Below are positions 33,569 through 42,381 of a stretch of 64,000 nucleotides of DNA, piece by piece. Origin of the DNA: Thermodesulfobacteriota bacterium. Its GTDB lineage: Bacteria > Desulfobacterota_D > UBA1144 > Nemesobacterales > UBA2774. The number at the start of each line of letters is the position of its first letter. Positions within the stretch are counted from its first letter, which is position 1. The notes beneath the pieces were generated by a model. That model made no database searches, was not told where the DNA came from, and was given only the letters and a program-made list of their open reading frames with translations. The stretch covers positions 248,001 to 312,000 of the forward strand of contig JBFMCV010000002.1 in assembly GCA_040754335.1 (NCBI GenBank). Reading direction: 5' to 3'. A program made the translations under genes and the position numbers.

Positions 33569-34534
33569 ATGAAGAGGCGCTACAACTCCTACCACGATTA
33601 CCTGAAAGAGAGGTTCGGATGCAGGGTGAACAAAGTCTCCCTCGACATGGGGTTCACCTGCCCTAACAGGGACGGGTCGCTTGCCCGCGGGGGCTGCGTA
33701 TACTGCAACAACGACAGCTTCGTCCCCCCATACGCCCGCGCCCGCTATTCCATGCACGACCAGCTCACGGGGGGAATGGAATATCTAAAAAAGAGATTCA
33801 AGGCAGAGAAGTTCATAGTCTACTTCCAGGCGTACACGAACACGTACGGCGGCGTCTCGGAGCTCGAAAGCATGTACAGGGAGGCGCTCAAATACGAGGG
33901 CGTCGTCGGCATCGCCGTCGGCACGAGGTCAGACTGCGTCGACGAGGAGAAGCTGGATATGTTCGAGAGGCTCGCTAAAGAGTGCTACGTCTCGCTCGAA
34001 TACGGGATCGAGTCCGTTTACGACAAGTCGCTCGAGTTCATGAACAGGGGCCACGATTACCGCTCGGTCGTGGAGGCGCTGGAGTTATCGAAGGGGAGAG
34101 GGTTCGAGCTCGGCGCGCATATCATACTCGGCCTGCCCACGGAGACGCGGGAAGAGATGCTCGCCATGGCGGACGAGGTGTCGTCGCTCCCCATAGACTG
34201 CATCAAAATTCACAACCTGCACATAGTCAAAGGCACGCCCCTGGCGAGGATGTACAGGGACGAGCCTTTCGAGCTCTTCGGGTACGAGGAATACGTAGAC
34301 TTCATCGTGAGGTTTGTCGAGAGACTCTCGCCCGATATTATCGTCGAGCGCTTCTTCACGGACACCCCGAGGAGCCTCCTCATCGCCCCCGGCTGGAACA
34401 GGTCGCACATAGAGGTGATAAGGGGCATAGAAAACGAGCTCGAGAGGCGCGGTACGTACCAGGGCAGGCTCTATGCCGGGGACGCTCCCGGACATGTCCC
34501 GTCTATCTCGAGAGCGCCGGGAGTTACCCGGTGA
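33569..34534 (+). CDS. Radical SAM protein, YhcC/TIGR01212 type
   Basis: 321 residues. GFTCPNRDGSLARGGCVYCNN holds the cluster cysteines in the YhcC-type arrangement, followed by the Y/F-rich AYTNTYGGVSELE block, SLEYGIESVYDKSLEFMNRGHDY and LGLPTETREEM. The family has no assigned reaction that I know of; it resembles the ELP3/MiaB-like radical SAM group and is suspected in RNA modification. It is a single-gene unit between a repeat cluster and the Bax-inhibitor gene. Confidence 0.9.
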   Translation: MKRRYNSYHDYLKERFGCRVNKVSLDMGFTCPNRDGSLARGGCVYCNNDSFVPPYARARYSMHDQLTGGMEYLKKRFKAEKFIVYFQAYTNTYGGVSELESMYREALKYEGVVGIAVGTRSDCVDEEKLDMFERLAKECYVSLEYGIESVYDKSLEFMNRGHDYRSVVEALELSKGRGFELGAHIILGLPTETREEMLAMADEVSSLPIDCIKIHNLHIVKGTPLARMYRDEPFELFGYEEYVDFIVRFVERLSPDIIVERFFTDTPRSLLIAPGWNRSHIEVIRGIENELERRGTYQGRLYAGDAPGHVPSISRAPGVTR

Positions 34535-34693
34535 ACCTGTATAAGGGTTACGGATCGTTGTATTTAATTGATACTGCGGCGGCTCGCCCGAACACCCTGC
34601 GGCTCATTTTCAGGTACCAAGTTCTCTTTCGGATGATATACTTTCTCCAAAGTTAGGTTAATATTGATACTTCATACCGGAGGCAAATTCTAA

Positions 34694-35434
34694 ATGATAA
34701 AAAGCTCTAACCCCGCTCTCGGAGAAAAGACTTTCCAGAGGCTCGCGCCCGGCTATACGGGCGTAGGGCAGATGACGATAAACGGCACCATAAACAAGAC
34801 CCTCATACTCCTCGTGCTCGTCACCGTCCCGGCCCTCTGGGTCTGGGACATGTTCGCCAAATCGGGCGTCGCGGCCGTGAGCCCCTGGCTCTACGGAGGG
34901 CTCATAGGCGGGCTCGTAGTCGCAATGGTCACGATATTCAAGAAGGAGTGGGCGCCTTACTCGGCCCCCGTGTACGCGCTGCTCGAAGGGCTCGTCATAG
35001 GCGGCATATCCGCTTACGCCGAGGCCCAGTTCAAGGGGATAGTGTTCCAGGCCGTCGCTCTCACTTTCGGCACGCTCTTCTCGCTTCTCATCGCATACAG
35101 GTCGGGCGTCATAAAGGTGACGGAGAAGTTCAGGCTCGGGGTCGTGGCTGCCACGGGGGCGATATTCCTCGTATACCTGGTGTCCATAGTTATCGGGTTT
35201 TTCGGCGTTAACGTGCCTCTGATCTACTCGGGCGGCACGATCGGAATACTGTTCAGCCTGTTCGTCGTTGTGATAGCCGCTCTCAACCTCGTCCTCGATT
35301 TCGATTTCATAGAGCAGGGGGCCGCTCAGGGCGCGCCAAAGTACATGGAATGGTACGGGGCGTTCGGGCTCATGGTCACTCTGATATGGCTCTACATCGA
35401 ATTCCTGAGGCTCCTCACGAAGCTGAGACAGTGA
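34694..35434 (+). CDS. Bax inhibitor-1/YccA-family membrane protein
   Basis: 246 residues with seven membrane spans, GGAGG upstream. N-terminal SSNPALGEKTFQRL and the MTINGTINKTLILL block are typical of the bacterial YccA-like subgroup; the C-terminal NLVLDFDFIEQGAAQGAPKYMEWYGAFGL carries the acidic pair assigned to the Ca2+-leak pore in TMBIM homologues. Bacterial members are proposed ion channels or FtsH interactors. It is followed after 59 bases by a secreted unknown on the same strand. Confidence 0.92.
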   Translation: MIKSSNPALGEKTFQRLAPGYTGVGQMTINGTINKTLILLVLVTVPALWVWDMFAKSGVAAVSPWLYGGLIGGLVVAMVTIFKKEWAPYSAPVYALLEGLVIGGISAYAEAQFKGIVFQAVALTFGTLFSLLIAYRSGVIKVTEKFRLGVVAATGAIFLVYLVSIVIGFFGVNVPLIYSGGTIGILFSLFVVVIAALNLVLDFDFIEQGAAQGAPKYMEWYGAFGLMVTLIWLYIEFLRLLTKLRQ

Positions 35435-35493
35435 CAGCATTGTCGCAGCGGTGCGGATCTAACCTTGAAAAATAATTCTCTAGGAGGAAGAAT

Positions 35494-36057
35494 TTGAAGA
35501 CCAAATTTATTTGCGCGGCTGCTCGCTTTATCGTCGCGGTTGCCGTTCTTATTGCTCCCGTCGCCTCGGTAAAGGCGGAGAGCGGAGCCGATACGCCGGA
35601 GGCCCTCGGAAACAAGGTGCTCGAAGCAATCAAAACACAGAACAAGGAAGGGCTCAAGTCCCTCATCCATCCCGAGGTCGTATCTTATCTGCAGGAAAAG
35701 AGCCCGGGGGAGCTGGATAAGGTGCTGGATAATTTTCTCACTCTGCCGGTGCCTGATAACGGTGAATTCGTAGTCCAACCCATTGAAGAAGTGTCCGAAT
35801 ACGATAAAGCTACGCAGACACTTGTGTTCAGGGAAAATACGCTTTACTTCCCAGTCCCACCGATGGATTTACTTGTACTCGTAACGGAGACGGAGATTCC
35901 GAAGAAAGACGAGAAAGGTAAAGAGACGAAGGTGAAGGTCAAAGTCGGCGCAATGGTGTATACAATCACCCAAAATAATAACAAGTGGTTTATAGTCTTG
36001 CCCGTGAAAAAGGTCGCCGAGAAGCGAGAAGAGAAACAGGAGCAAATACAGCAGTAG
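35494..36057 (+). CDS. Secreted protein of unknown function
   Basis: 187 residues from a TTG start with AGGAGG upstream. The N-terminus KTKFICAAARFIVAVAVLIAPVASVKA is a clear signal peptide with an AKA-like cleavage region. The mature part begins ESGADTPEALGNKVLEAIKTQNKEGLKSLIHPEV, which resembles a small NTF2-like/SnoaL-like accumulation domain, and ends in a Lys/Glu/Gln-rich tail. No enzyme motif is visible. Its base composition is slightly lower in GC than its neighbours. Confidence 0.75.
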   Translation: MKTKFICAAARFIVAVAVLIAPVASVKAESGADTPEALGNKVLEAIKTQNKEGLKSLIHPEVVSYLQEKSPGELDKVLDNFLTLPVPDNGEFVVQPIEEVSEYDKATQTLVFRENTLYFPVPPMDLLVLVTETEIPKKDEKGKETKVKVKVGAMVYTITQNNNKWFIVLPVKKVAEKREEKQEQIQQ

Positions 36058-36548
36058 GTCTTGTGCGCATCCTTTATCCTGCATCATGTCTGTAGGAGCG
36101 GCTTCCAGCCGCGATTCCTTTAAATGAAAAGACGAGATTTACGATCGGTCTCGGGAATGACAGAATCATTTTCCCCCTTAGAAAAAGGGGAACAATTCCG
36201 AAGAATCTGAGGAATTGGTCACTATAGATAAACGGCAAAGAAATGCCTTGATCGAAGCAATGCAGGTATTGAATCCAAATTAAAGGGGGATTTAAAAATA
36301 GAAAAAAAGCAAATCCTCCCTAGCCTATTTTGGCTTAGGCAACGGCGACGCGGAAGATAATTTACTCATCCGCCTTTGTTGGTATGGCGTCCGGTTCTTG
36401 CACGCGTTCAGAACCGTTCTTTTTCTAAGGAGGGAATTCATGAAACATCCTTCGACAGGCTCAGAGCGAACGGGTTTGGCTTCTACGATTCCTGAAGCGG
36501 AAGAGGCAATAAGAATTCCGGGTACAATAATTACCCGGAGAGACTTAT
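36058..36548. repeat. Repeat cluster with a composite element and a hairpin at the next gene's ribosome site
   Basis: 36088-36115 carries 'tgtaggagcggcttccagccgcgatt'. 36165-36300 and 36295-36440 hold 'ttccccctt...aaaaggggaa' and the reverse of the composite seen at 11210-11335 (a 'ggagggaatt...aatcctccctagcc' repeat interrupted by 'ggttctt...cagaaccgttc'). 36445-36475 carries 'ccttcgacaggctcagagcgaacggg'. 36518-36538 is a CCGGGTA/TACCCGG hairpin whose 3' arm contains half of the ribosome site of the next gene. Confidence 0.7.
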
Positions 36549-36962
36549 ATGAGCGGCAATGATTCCGGCCATCCTCTTGTAATCTTCGACGGGGTATGCA
36601 ACTACTGCTGCGGCGTGGTCAATTTCATCATAGAGAGGGACCCGCGCGGGGTGTTCAGGTTCGCGCCCTTCCAGTCCGGCGCCGCGAAAAGAATCCTGGA
36701 GAGATACAACTACCCAACCGACAGCCTCGATTCCTTCGTATTGATAGAGGACGGGAAGCTCTATACCAAATCCGAAGCGGGGCTCAGGGTGCAGAAACTG
36801 CTCGGCGGTATCCACAGGCTCCTCTACGCGTTCATCATAGTGCCCGCCCCCATAAGGGACGCCGTCTACGACTACATAGCCCGGCACAGATATGAATGGT
36901 ACGGCAAGAAAGATGAGTGCATGATACCCACGCCCGAAATTAAGGACAGGTTCCTCGAATGA
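36549..36962 (+). CDS. DCC-family thiol-disulfide oxidoreductase-like protein (DUF393)
   Basis: 137 residues. LVIFDGVCNYCCGVVNFIIERD is the N-terminal DxxCxxC block of the DCC (YuxK/DUF393) family, and FRFAPFQSGAAKRILE and LIEDGKLYTKSEAGLRV follow as expected. The family has a thioredoxin-like CxxC but no settled function. The ribosome site GGAG at 36537-36540 partly lies in a hairpin. It is 45 bases upstream of the GNAT-aminotransferase fusion on the same strand. Confidence 0.9.
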   Translation: MSGNDSGHPLVIFDGVCNYCCGVVNFIIERDPRGVFRFAPFQSGAAKRILERYNYPTDSLDSFVLIEDGKLYTKSEAGLRVQKLLGGIHRLLYAFIIVPAPIRDAVYDYIARHRYEWYGKKDECMIPTPEIKDRFLE

Positions 36963-37007
36963 GCGCCCGCTGTCATATATAATCTTATTCCTGTCAGAGC
37001 GCACTTT

Positions 37008-38645
37008 ATGAACCGCGAAAGAAGACCGGACGGACTCCTCTACAAGATAGCGACGCTCGAAAGCGAGTTCGAGCAGATTCACAGGCTCAACTACGAGACG
37101 TTCGTCGAAGAGATACCCCAGCACGGTAAGAACGCATCGAGAAGGCTCGTAGATAAATTCCACGACGAGAATACCTACATCATATGCCTCGACGGGGACG
37201 AGCTCGCCGGCATGCTTGCCGTCAGGGACAAGCGGCCCTTCTCTCTCGACCGGAAGCTCCCCGGCCTCGATTCATACCTCCCACAATCGCGTTCATTATG
37301 CGAGCTCAGGCTCCTCTCCGTGAAGAAAGAGCGCCGCTACAGGAAAGTGCTGCTCGGCCTGTTCGTGAGCCTCGCCGCCTACTGCGAGGAGAAAAAATAC
37401 GACCTCGCCCTGATATCCGCCAATATTGCGCAGGAGAAGCTCTACACGAACCTCGGGTTCGTGCCTTTCGGCCCCGAAGTCGGCACGGAAGGGGCGAGGT
37501 ATCAGCCCATGTACCTCACTCCCGAATCCTATTACAGGATGAAGGGGCGGACGAAGCTCCTCTCCAGGATGGATGAATCCAGGCCGTCCTCGATACTCCC
37601 CCTTAACCTTCTGCCGGGGCCCGTCGACGTTTGCGCCGGGGCCGAAAGGGCTATGTCCGAAGCACCCGTTTCTCACAGGGCGGATGAGCTTACGGATGAC
37701 CTGCTCCTTGTGAAGCGCATGCTTTCGGGCATCACGGGAGCCAAACACGCGGCTGTGCTGATGGGATCGGGCACTCTCGCCAACGACGCCCTGGCCGCCC
37801 AGCTTTCTCTTGAGGAAGGGAAGGGCCTCGTCCTCTCGAACGGGGAGTTCGGGGAGCGCCTCATAGACCATGCCCGGAGGTGGGGGCTTTCCTTCAATGC
37901 CCTGGAAAATGGATGGGGCGAGTGCTTCGACAGGGAAGAGATCGAAGAAACACTCGCCCTGCATACCGATACGTCATGGCTCTGGGCCGTGCATTCGGAG
38001 ACTTCGACGGGGGTATTGAACGACGCTCGGATGCTCGGGGAGATATGTGCGGCCAGGGGAGTTGCCCTATGCCTCGACTGCATAAGCTCGCTCGGGACGG
38101 TGCCTATCGACCTCTCCGGCGTCGATATGGCGACGGGCGTGAGCGGCAAGGGGCTCAGGTCCTATCCGGGGCTCTCGTTCGTTTTCTATAATCGCGCGGT
38201 CGCGTCCCGGCCGGGCAGGCTGCCCCGCTATCTCGACCTCGGATTATACGCGGAGTCTGTGGGGACGCCGTTTACGCTCTCGTCTAACCTGCTGCGCGCG
38301 TTAAAGGCTTCGCTCGGCAATTTCTCCGCACAGGAAAGGTACGCCCGCATCCTCTCGCTCTCCGGCTGGCTGAGGGGCAGGCTTTCGGACGCCGGGCTCG
38401 ATATCGTCGCCGGGAAGGGTCACGAGTCGCCCGCCATAGTTACTATCAGGCTCCCGGAGAGGGTCAGCTCCGTGGCGCTCGGGAACAAGCTCGAACGCTC
38501 CGGCTATTATCTCAACTGGAGGAGCGACTACCTCCTCGACAGGAACTGGATACAGATCGCCCTCATGGGCGAATGCAGCGAGGACAGCCTGTCTCCACTG
38601 GTAGATCTGCTTCGCCGGGAAATGATGTCCCGCCGACGTGCATAA
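37008..38645 (+). CDS. Fusion of GNAT/LuxI-like acyltransferase and class V aminotransferase
   Basis: 545 residues in two domains. Residues 1-185 look like an acyltransferase of the GNAT superfamily: IHRLNYETFVEEIPQH, ELRLLSVKKERRYRKVLLGLFVSLA and NIAQEKLYTNLGFVPFG. Residues 195-540 are a class V PLP aminotransferase: NLLPGPVDV, MGSGTLANDALAAQL, VHSETSTGVLND, CLDCISSLGTVPIDL (PLP Asp357) and SGKGLRSYPGLSF with the probable Schiff-base Lys381. Relatives of the second half include serine-glyoxylate and 2-aminoethylphosphonate aminotransferases. A fused enzyme could make an amino compound and acylate it; substrates are unknown. It probably forms an operon with the DCC gene. Confidence 0.85.
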   Translation: MNRERRPDGLLYKIATLESEFEQIHRLNYETFVEEIPQHGKNASRRLVDKFHDENTYIICLDGDELAGMLAVRDKRPFSLDRKLPGLDSYLPQSRSLCELRLLSVKKERRYRKVLLGLFVSLAAYCEEKKYDLALISANIAQEKLYTNLGFVPFGPEVGTEGARYQPMYLTPESYYRMKGRTKLLSRMDESRPSSILPLNLLPGPVDVCAGAERAMSEAPVSHRADELTDDLLLVKRMLSGITGAKHAAVLMGSGTLANDALAAQLSLEEGKGLVLSNGEFGERLIDHARRWGLSFNALENGWGECFDREEIEETLALHTDTSWLWAVHSETSTGVLNDARMLGEICAARGVALCLDCISSLGTVPIDLSGVDMATGVSGKGLRSYPGLSFVFYNRAVASRPGRLPRYLDLGLYAESVGTPFTLSSNLLRALKASLGNFSAQERYARILSLSGWLRGRLSDAGLDIVAGKGHESPAIVTIRLPERVSSVALGNKLERSGYYLNWRSDYLLDRNWIQIALMGECSEDSLSPLVDLLRREMMSRRRA

Positions 38646-38725
38646 GACTTTCACCCCCTCTTTGACGAATCCTCCCTAAAGATTTATTATGTGCTTATTT
38701 CTAAATTCATAAAGGAGGAACCAAG

Positions 38726-39268
38726 ATGGCTAGCTTAATCGATCGGATGATCAGGGCTTCAAAGCTCGACGTGAGCGTCTATGAGGAAGTCGAGGCCGAC
38801 AAGGGGGCAATGGGACAGGCGGCTGCGGTTGTGGTGCTTTCGAGCGTCGCGGCGGGCATCGGCTCATTAGGCGTGTTCGGCATAGAGGGGTTGATATTCA
38901 CTACCATCGGCGCCCTCATCGGATGGCTCATATGGGCGTTTCTGACCTTCATCATAGGCACGAAGCTCCTGCCCGAGCCCGAGACCAAGACCGACATGGG
39001 CGAGATGCTCAGGACTATCGGATTTTCGAGCTCTCCCGGGGTGCTCCGCATCCTGGGTATTATTCCGGTGGCCGGCCCCATCATATCTTTCGTGGTGGGA
39101 ATATGGATGCTCGTGGCAATGATCATCGCGGTGAGGCAGGCGCTCGACTACAAGAGCACGTGGCGAGCGGTAGGCGTGGCTATTATCGGCTTCATCATAT
39201 ATTTCGTGATCATGTATTTCATTCTTACGATTATCGGCGTGAATCCGGCGGGGGAGCCGACCGCCTGA
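38726..39268 (+). CDS. YIP1-family membrane protein (first of three tandem paralogues)
   Basis: 180 residues with five probable spans and AAAGGAGG upstream of the ATG. It begins MASLIDRMIRASKLDVSVYEEVEADKGAMGQAAAVVV; the same N-terminal plan (RxxxLDxxxYEEVExDKxxMxQAxxVVV) and LPEPETKTDMGEMLRTIGF are shared with the two following genes. YIP1-family proteins in bacteria have unknown roles. This is the most divergent of the three copies. Confidence 0.85.
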   Translation: MASLIDRMIRASKLDVSVYEEVEADKGAMGQAAAVVVLSSVAAGIGSLGVFGIEGLIFTTIGALIGWLIWAFLTFIIGTKLLPEPETKTDMGEMLRTIGFSSSPGVLRILGIIPVAGPIISFVVGIWMLVAMIIAVRQALDYKSTWRAVGVAIIGFIIYFVIMYFILTIIGVNPAGEPTA

Positions 39269-39381
39269 AGTGCTTGCGATCGAGCCGGTTCCTGAGAGAG
39301 GCAATTCCTTTTTTGTTTTGACTTTCGGTTGCCGGGCGTTGATTTTACTCCTCCATTCCGATCGAGAGGTGAACGGCATCC

Positions 39382-39906
39382 GTGTTTATTAAAAGAGTCA
39401 TAAGGGCGCTCAGGCTCGACCCGGAGCTGTATGAAGAGGTCGAGGCCGATAAGGGCTCGATGTGGCAGGCGATGCTTGTGGTCGTAGTGGTAAGCATCGC
39501 GGCGGGTATAGGCTCGATCGGGATTCTGGGCATAGAGGGGATTATCGTCGGGACGGTGCTGGACCTGATCGGGTGGTTTCTCTGGGCTCTGCTGACTTAT
39601 GTAATAGGCACGAAGCTCCTGCCCGAGCCGGGGACCAAATCCGATCTCGGGGAATTGCTCAGGGTAATAGGGTTCGCCAGGTCGCCCGGGATCTTTCTTA
39701 TTCTCATGCTGATAACGGTGCTGACCAAGTTTATCGTTCTCGTTATAACGGTCTGGATGTTCGCGGCGATGGTAATCGGAGTGAGACAGGCGCTCGACTA
39801 CAAGAGCACATGGCGCGCCGTGGGCGTATGCGTATTGGGAGCAGTAATTTATTTTATTATTAACGTCGCTGTAAATACGCTCCTGGTGAACCGGGGCGGC
39901 GCATAA
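39382..39906 (+). CDS. YIP1-family membrane protein (second paralogue)
   Basis: 174 residues from a GTG start with GAGGTGA upstream. It begins MFIKRVIRALRLDPELYEEVEADKGSMWQAM and shares the LLPEPGTKSDLGELLRVIGFARSPG and RQALDYKSTWRAVGVCV blocks with its neighbours. Five spans are likely. The 5' end and leader are nearly identical at the DNA level to the third copy, so these two arose by a later duplication than the first. Confidence 0.85.
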   Translation: MFIKRVIRALRLDPELYEEVEADKGSMWQAMLVVVVVSIAAGIGSIGILGIEGIIVGTVLDLIGWFLWALLTYVIGTKLLPEPGTKSDLGELLRVIGFARSPGIFLILMLITVLTKFIVLVITVWMFAAMVIGVRQALDYKSTWRAVGVCVLGAVIYFIINVAVNTLLVNRGGA

Positions 39907-40024
39907 CCTGCGCGCCGGGTAATGCTTTAATTTGCCGGCCGATTGTCTACTTATTTTGACTTATGGATTCGTTAGATTTATCTTCTAATCCCTATATTTA
40001 TTAATGCTGAGGTGAAAGGCATCC

Positions 40025-40555
40025 GTGTTTATCAAGAGAGTCATAAGGGCGCTCACGCTCGACCCCGAGCTCTACGAGGAGGTCGAGCACGACAAGAGCG
40101 CCATGTGGCAGGCGGTGGTCGTGGTCTTCCTCGCGAGCCTCTCGAGGGGCGTCTACAGCTACCAGACGGGCGACTATAAAGGCCTCATACTGGGCACAAT
40201 CACGAGCTTCGTCCTCTGGATACTGCTCGCCTTCCTCATATACATAATCGGCACGAAGCTCTTCCCCGAATCCGAGACCAGGAGCGACCAGTGGGAGGTC
40301 ATGCGCGTGCTCGGGTTCGCTAGCGCTCCGGGTATCTTCAGGGTCTTCGCGGTCGTGCACCACCTTACAGCCGCCGTCCTGCTCGTCGTGTGGGTGTGGA
40401 CTCTCGTCGCGATGATAATCGGCGTGAGGCAGGCGCTCGACTTCAAGAACACGTGGAACGCGATCTGGGTCTGCGTCGTCGGGCTCATCACGTACTGGCT
40501 CGTGTATATAATATTCTACTTCGCCTACGGCTTGCCCAAGCCCATATGGTCGTGA
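40025..40555 (+). CDS. YIP1-family membrane protein (third paralogue)
   Basis: 176 residues from a GTG start with the same leader as the second copy (GAGGTGAAAGGCATCC). It begins MFIKRVIRALTLDPELYEEVEHDKSAMWQAV. The region corresponding to the second span is changed (SLSRGVYSYQTGDYKGL), and the loop reads LFPESETRSDQWEVMRVLGFASAPG. RQALDFKNTWNAIWVCVVG is the conserved C-terminal block. Function unknown. Confidence 0.85.
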   Translation: MFIKRVIRALTLDPELYEEVEHDKSAMWQAVVVVFLASLSRGVYSYQTGDYKGLILGTITSFVLWILLAFLIYIIGTKLFPESETRSDQWEVMRVLGFASAPGIFRVFAVVHHLTAAVLLVVWVWTLVAMIIGVRQALDFKNTWNAIWVCVVGLITYWLVYIIFYFAYGLPKPIWS

Positions 40556-40779
40556 TGCGCATCTTAGGTTCGCGGCTGGAAGCCGCTCCTACATGAAAGG
40601 ATGGATGTTTATTTATTTGTAGGAGCACCATCCTGGTGCGATAGATTCTTCGGGGTTTTGCGGGTGCCAATTCGCGGCAAGATGCCGCTCCTACGGATGT
40701 TTTAATTCCCTCCTTTGTAAAGGAGGGGTAGGGTGGATTTAATTTTTCTGTAAACGGAAAAGTAAAATCGGCTTCCCGC

Positions 40780-42381
40780 TTACCCCCGCGCTTTCGCCAT
40801 GCGCTTGGCTTCGTCCTTGAGTATCTTGTAGTCGATGCTGTCTACAAGCGCTTTCCAGCTCGCCTCGACTATGTTGTGGGAAACCCCGACGGTGCTCCAG
40901 TCGCTCTCCCCGTCGCCGGATTCTATGAGCACCCTGACCACGGCGTCCGTTCCGTGCTCTCTCGCAAGCACCCTCACCCTGTAGTCCTTGAGCGTGACTT
41001 CCTTAAGCGACGGGTAGAACTTCTCGAGCGCCTTCCTCAAGCCCTGGTCGAGCGCATGAACGGGGCCGTTCCCCATGGCGACCGTGTGCTCGGTGACGCC
41101 GTCCACCTGGACTATCAGCGTCGCCTCCGTGATGGACTCCTCGTCCTCGCTCCTCTTCTCGGTTATGGTTCGCACGCTCTTTAGCTCGAACGCCTTTCTG
41201 TATTCCCCGAGCGCTTTCCTGACGAGGAGCTCGAACGACGCGTCGGCCCCTTCGAACTCGTACCCCTCGTTCTCGAGCTTCTTGAGCTCGTTAAGGATGG
41301 CGTTCACGCGCTTGTCCTGCGGGTCGAGCTCGATGCCGAGCTCTTTCGCCTTGTAGAGTATGTTGCTCCGTCCCGAGAGGTCGGATATGAGCACCCGCCT
41401 GTGGTTGCCCACGACGTCCGGGTTTATGTGCTCGTAGGTCTCGGATTTCTTCATCACCGCGCTCACGTGGAGCCCGCCCTTGTGCGCGAACGCGCTCTCC
41501 CCTACGAATGGCCTGTGCTTGAGCGGGGGCAAATTCGTGAGCTCGTGTATGAAGTGCGATACGTCGTAGAGCCTCTTCAGATGTTCTTCGTCTATGCAGT
41601 CTATGCCGAGCTTCAATTTAAGATTGGGCACGATCGAGCAGAGGTTCGCGTTACCGCACCTCTCGCCGTAGCCGTTCATCGTCCCCTGCACCTGCCTCAC
41701 GCCTTCCCTGACCGCGTAAAGGGTGTTCGCGACGCCCACTTCTCCGTCGTTGTGCGTGTGAATTCCCAAGTGCGGGTTGTCGAGCTTTAGGTTCACGTCC
41801 CTGACTATCTCCTCGATCTCCCAGGGGAGCGTGCCGCCGTTCGTGTCGCAGAGCACGAGCACGTCCGCCCCCGCGTCGTGAGCGGCCTTTATCGCTTCGA
41901 TCGTGTACTTCGGGTTGTGCTTGTATCCGTCGAAGAAGTGCTCTGCGTCGAAGAATACTTCGTCCACGTATTTTTTCAGGTACGTGACGGAGTCGTGGAT
42001 TATTTCTAGGTTTTCCTTGAGCGGTATCCTGAGCGCTTCCTTCACGTGGAAGTCCCAGCTCTTGCCGACGATAGTTACGGCGGGGGTCTCGGCCTTGAGC
42101 AGCGCCTGTACGCTCCCGTCCTCGTCGCACGTTTTTCCGGCGCGCCTCGTGCTGCCGAACGCCGCGACCTTCGATTTTCTCAACCTCAGCTTCTTCGCTT
42201 CCTCGAAGAACCCCTCGTCCCTTTCGTTCGAGCCCGGCCATCCGCCCTCGATGTAGTGTACGCCGAGCTCGTCCAGCTTCTGGGCGATCCTCAGCTTGTC
42301 GTGGATGGAGAAGGATATGCTCTCCCCCTGTGTCCCGTCCCGGAGCGTTACGTCGTAGACTTTTACCGAATCCCGGCTCAT
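40780..42381 (-). CDS. cimA: Citramalate synthase
   Basis: 533 residues from the ATG at 42381, overlapping the lysC stop by four bases. [22 protein letters not shown] is the DxTLRDGxQ signature of the isopropylmalate/citramalate synthase family, with [16 protein letters not shown] as the metal site. The C-terminal LeuA-type regulatory domain is present (residues about 390-520). It condenses pyruvate with acetyl-CoA to citramalate for isoleucine synthesis, which fits the ilvBNC genes at 57.8-61.2 kb. Length and the IHDK block favour the bacterial/archaeal CimA clade over isopropylmalate synthase. Confidence 0.92.
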   Translation of the reverse strand: MSRDSVKVYDVTLRDGTQGESISFSIHDKLRIAQKLDELGVHYIEGGWPGSNERDEGFFEEAKKLRLRKSKVAAFGSTRRAGKTCDEDGSVQALLKAETPAVTIVGKSWDFHVKEALRIPLKENLEIIHDSVTYLKKYVDEVFFDAEHFFDGYKHNPKYTIEAIKAAHDAGADVLVLCDTNGGTLPWEIEEIVRDVNLKLDNPHLGIHTHNDGEVGVANTLYAVREGVRQVQGTMNGYGERCGNANLCSIVPNLKLKLGIDCIDEEHLKRLYDVSHFIHELTNLPPLKHRPFVGESAFAHKGGLHVSAVMKKSETYEHINPDVVGNHRRVLISDLSGRSNILYKAKELGIELDPQDKRVNAILNELKKLENEGYEFEGADASFELLVRKALGEYRKAFELKSVRTITEKRSEDEESITEATLIVQVDGVTEHTVAMGNGPVHALDQGLRKALEKFYPSLKEVTLKDYRVRVLAREHGTDAVVRVLIESGDGESDWSTVGVSHNIVEASWKALVDSIDYKILKDEAKRMAKARG

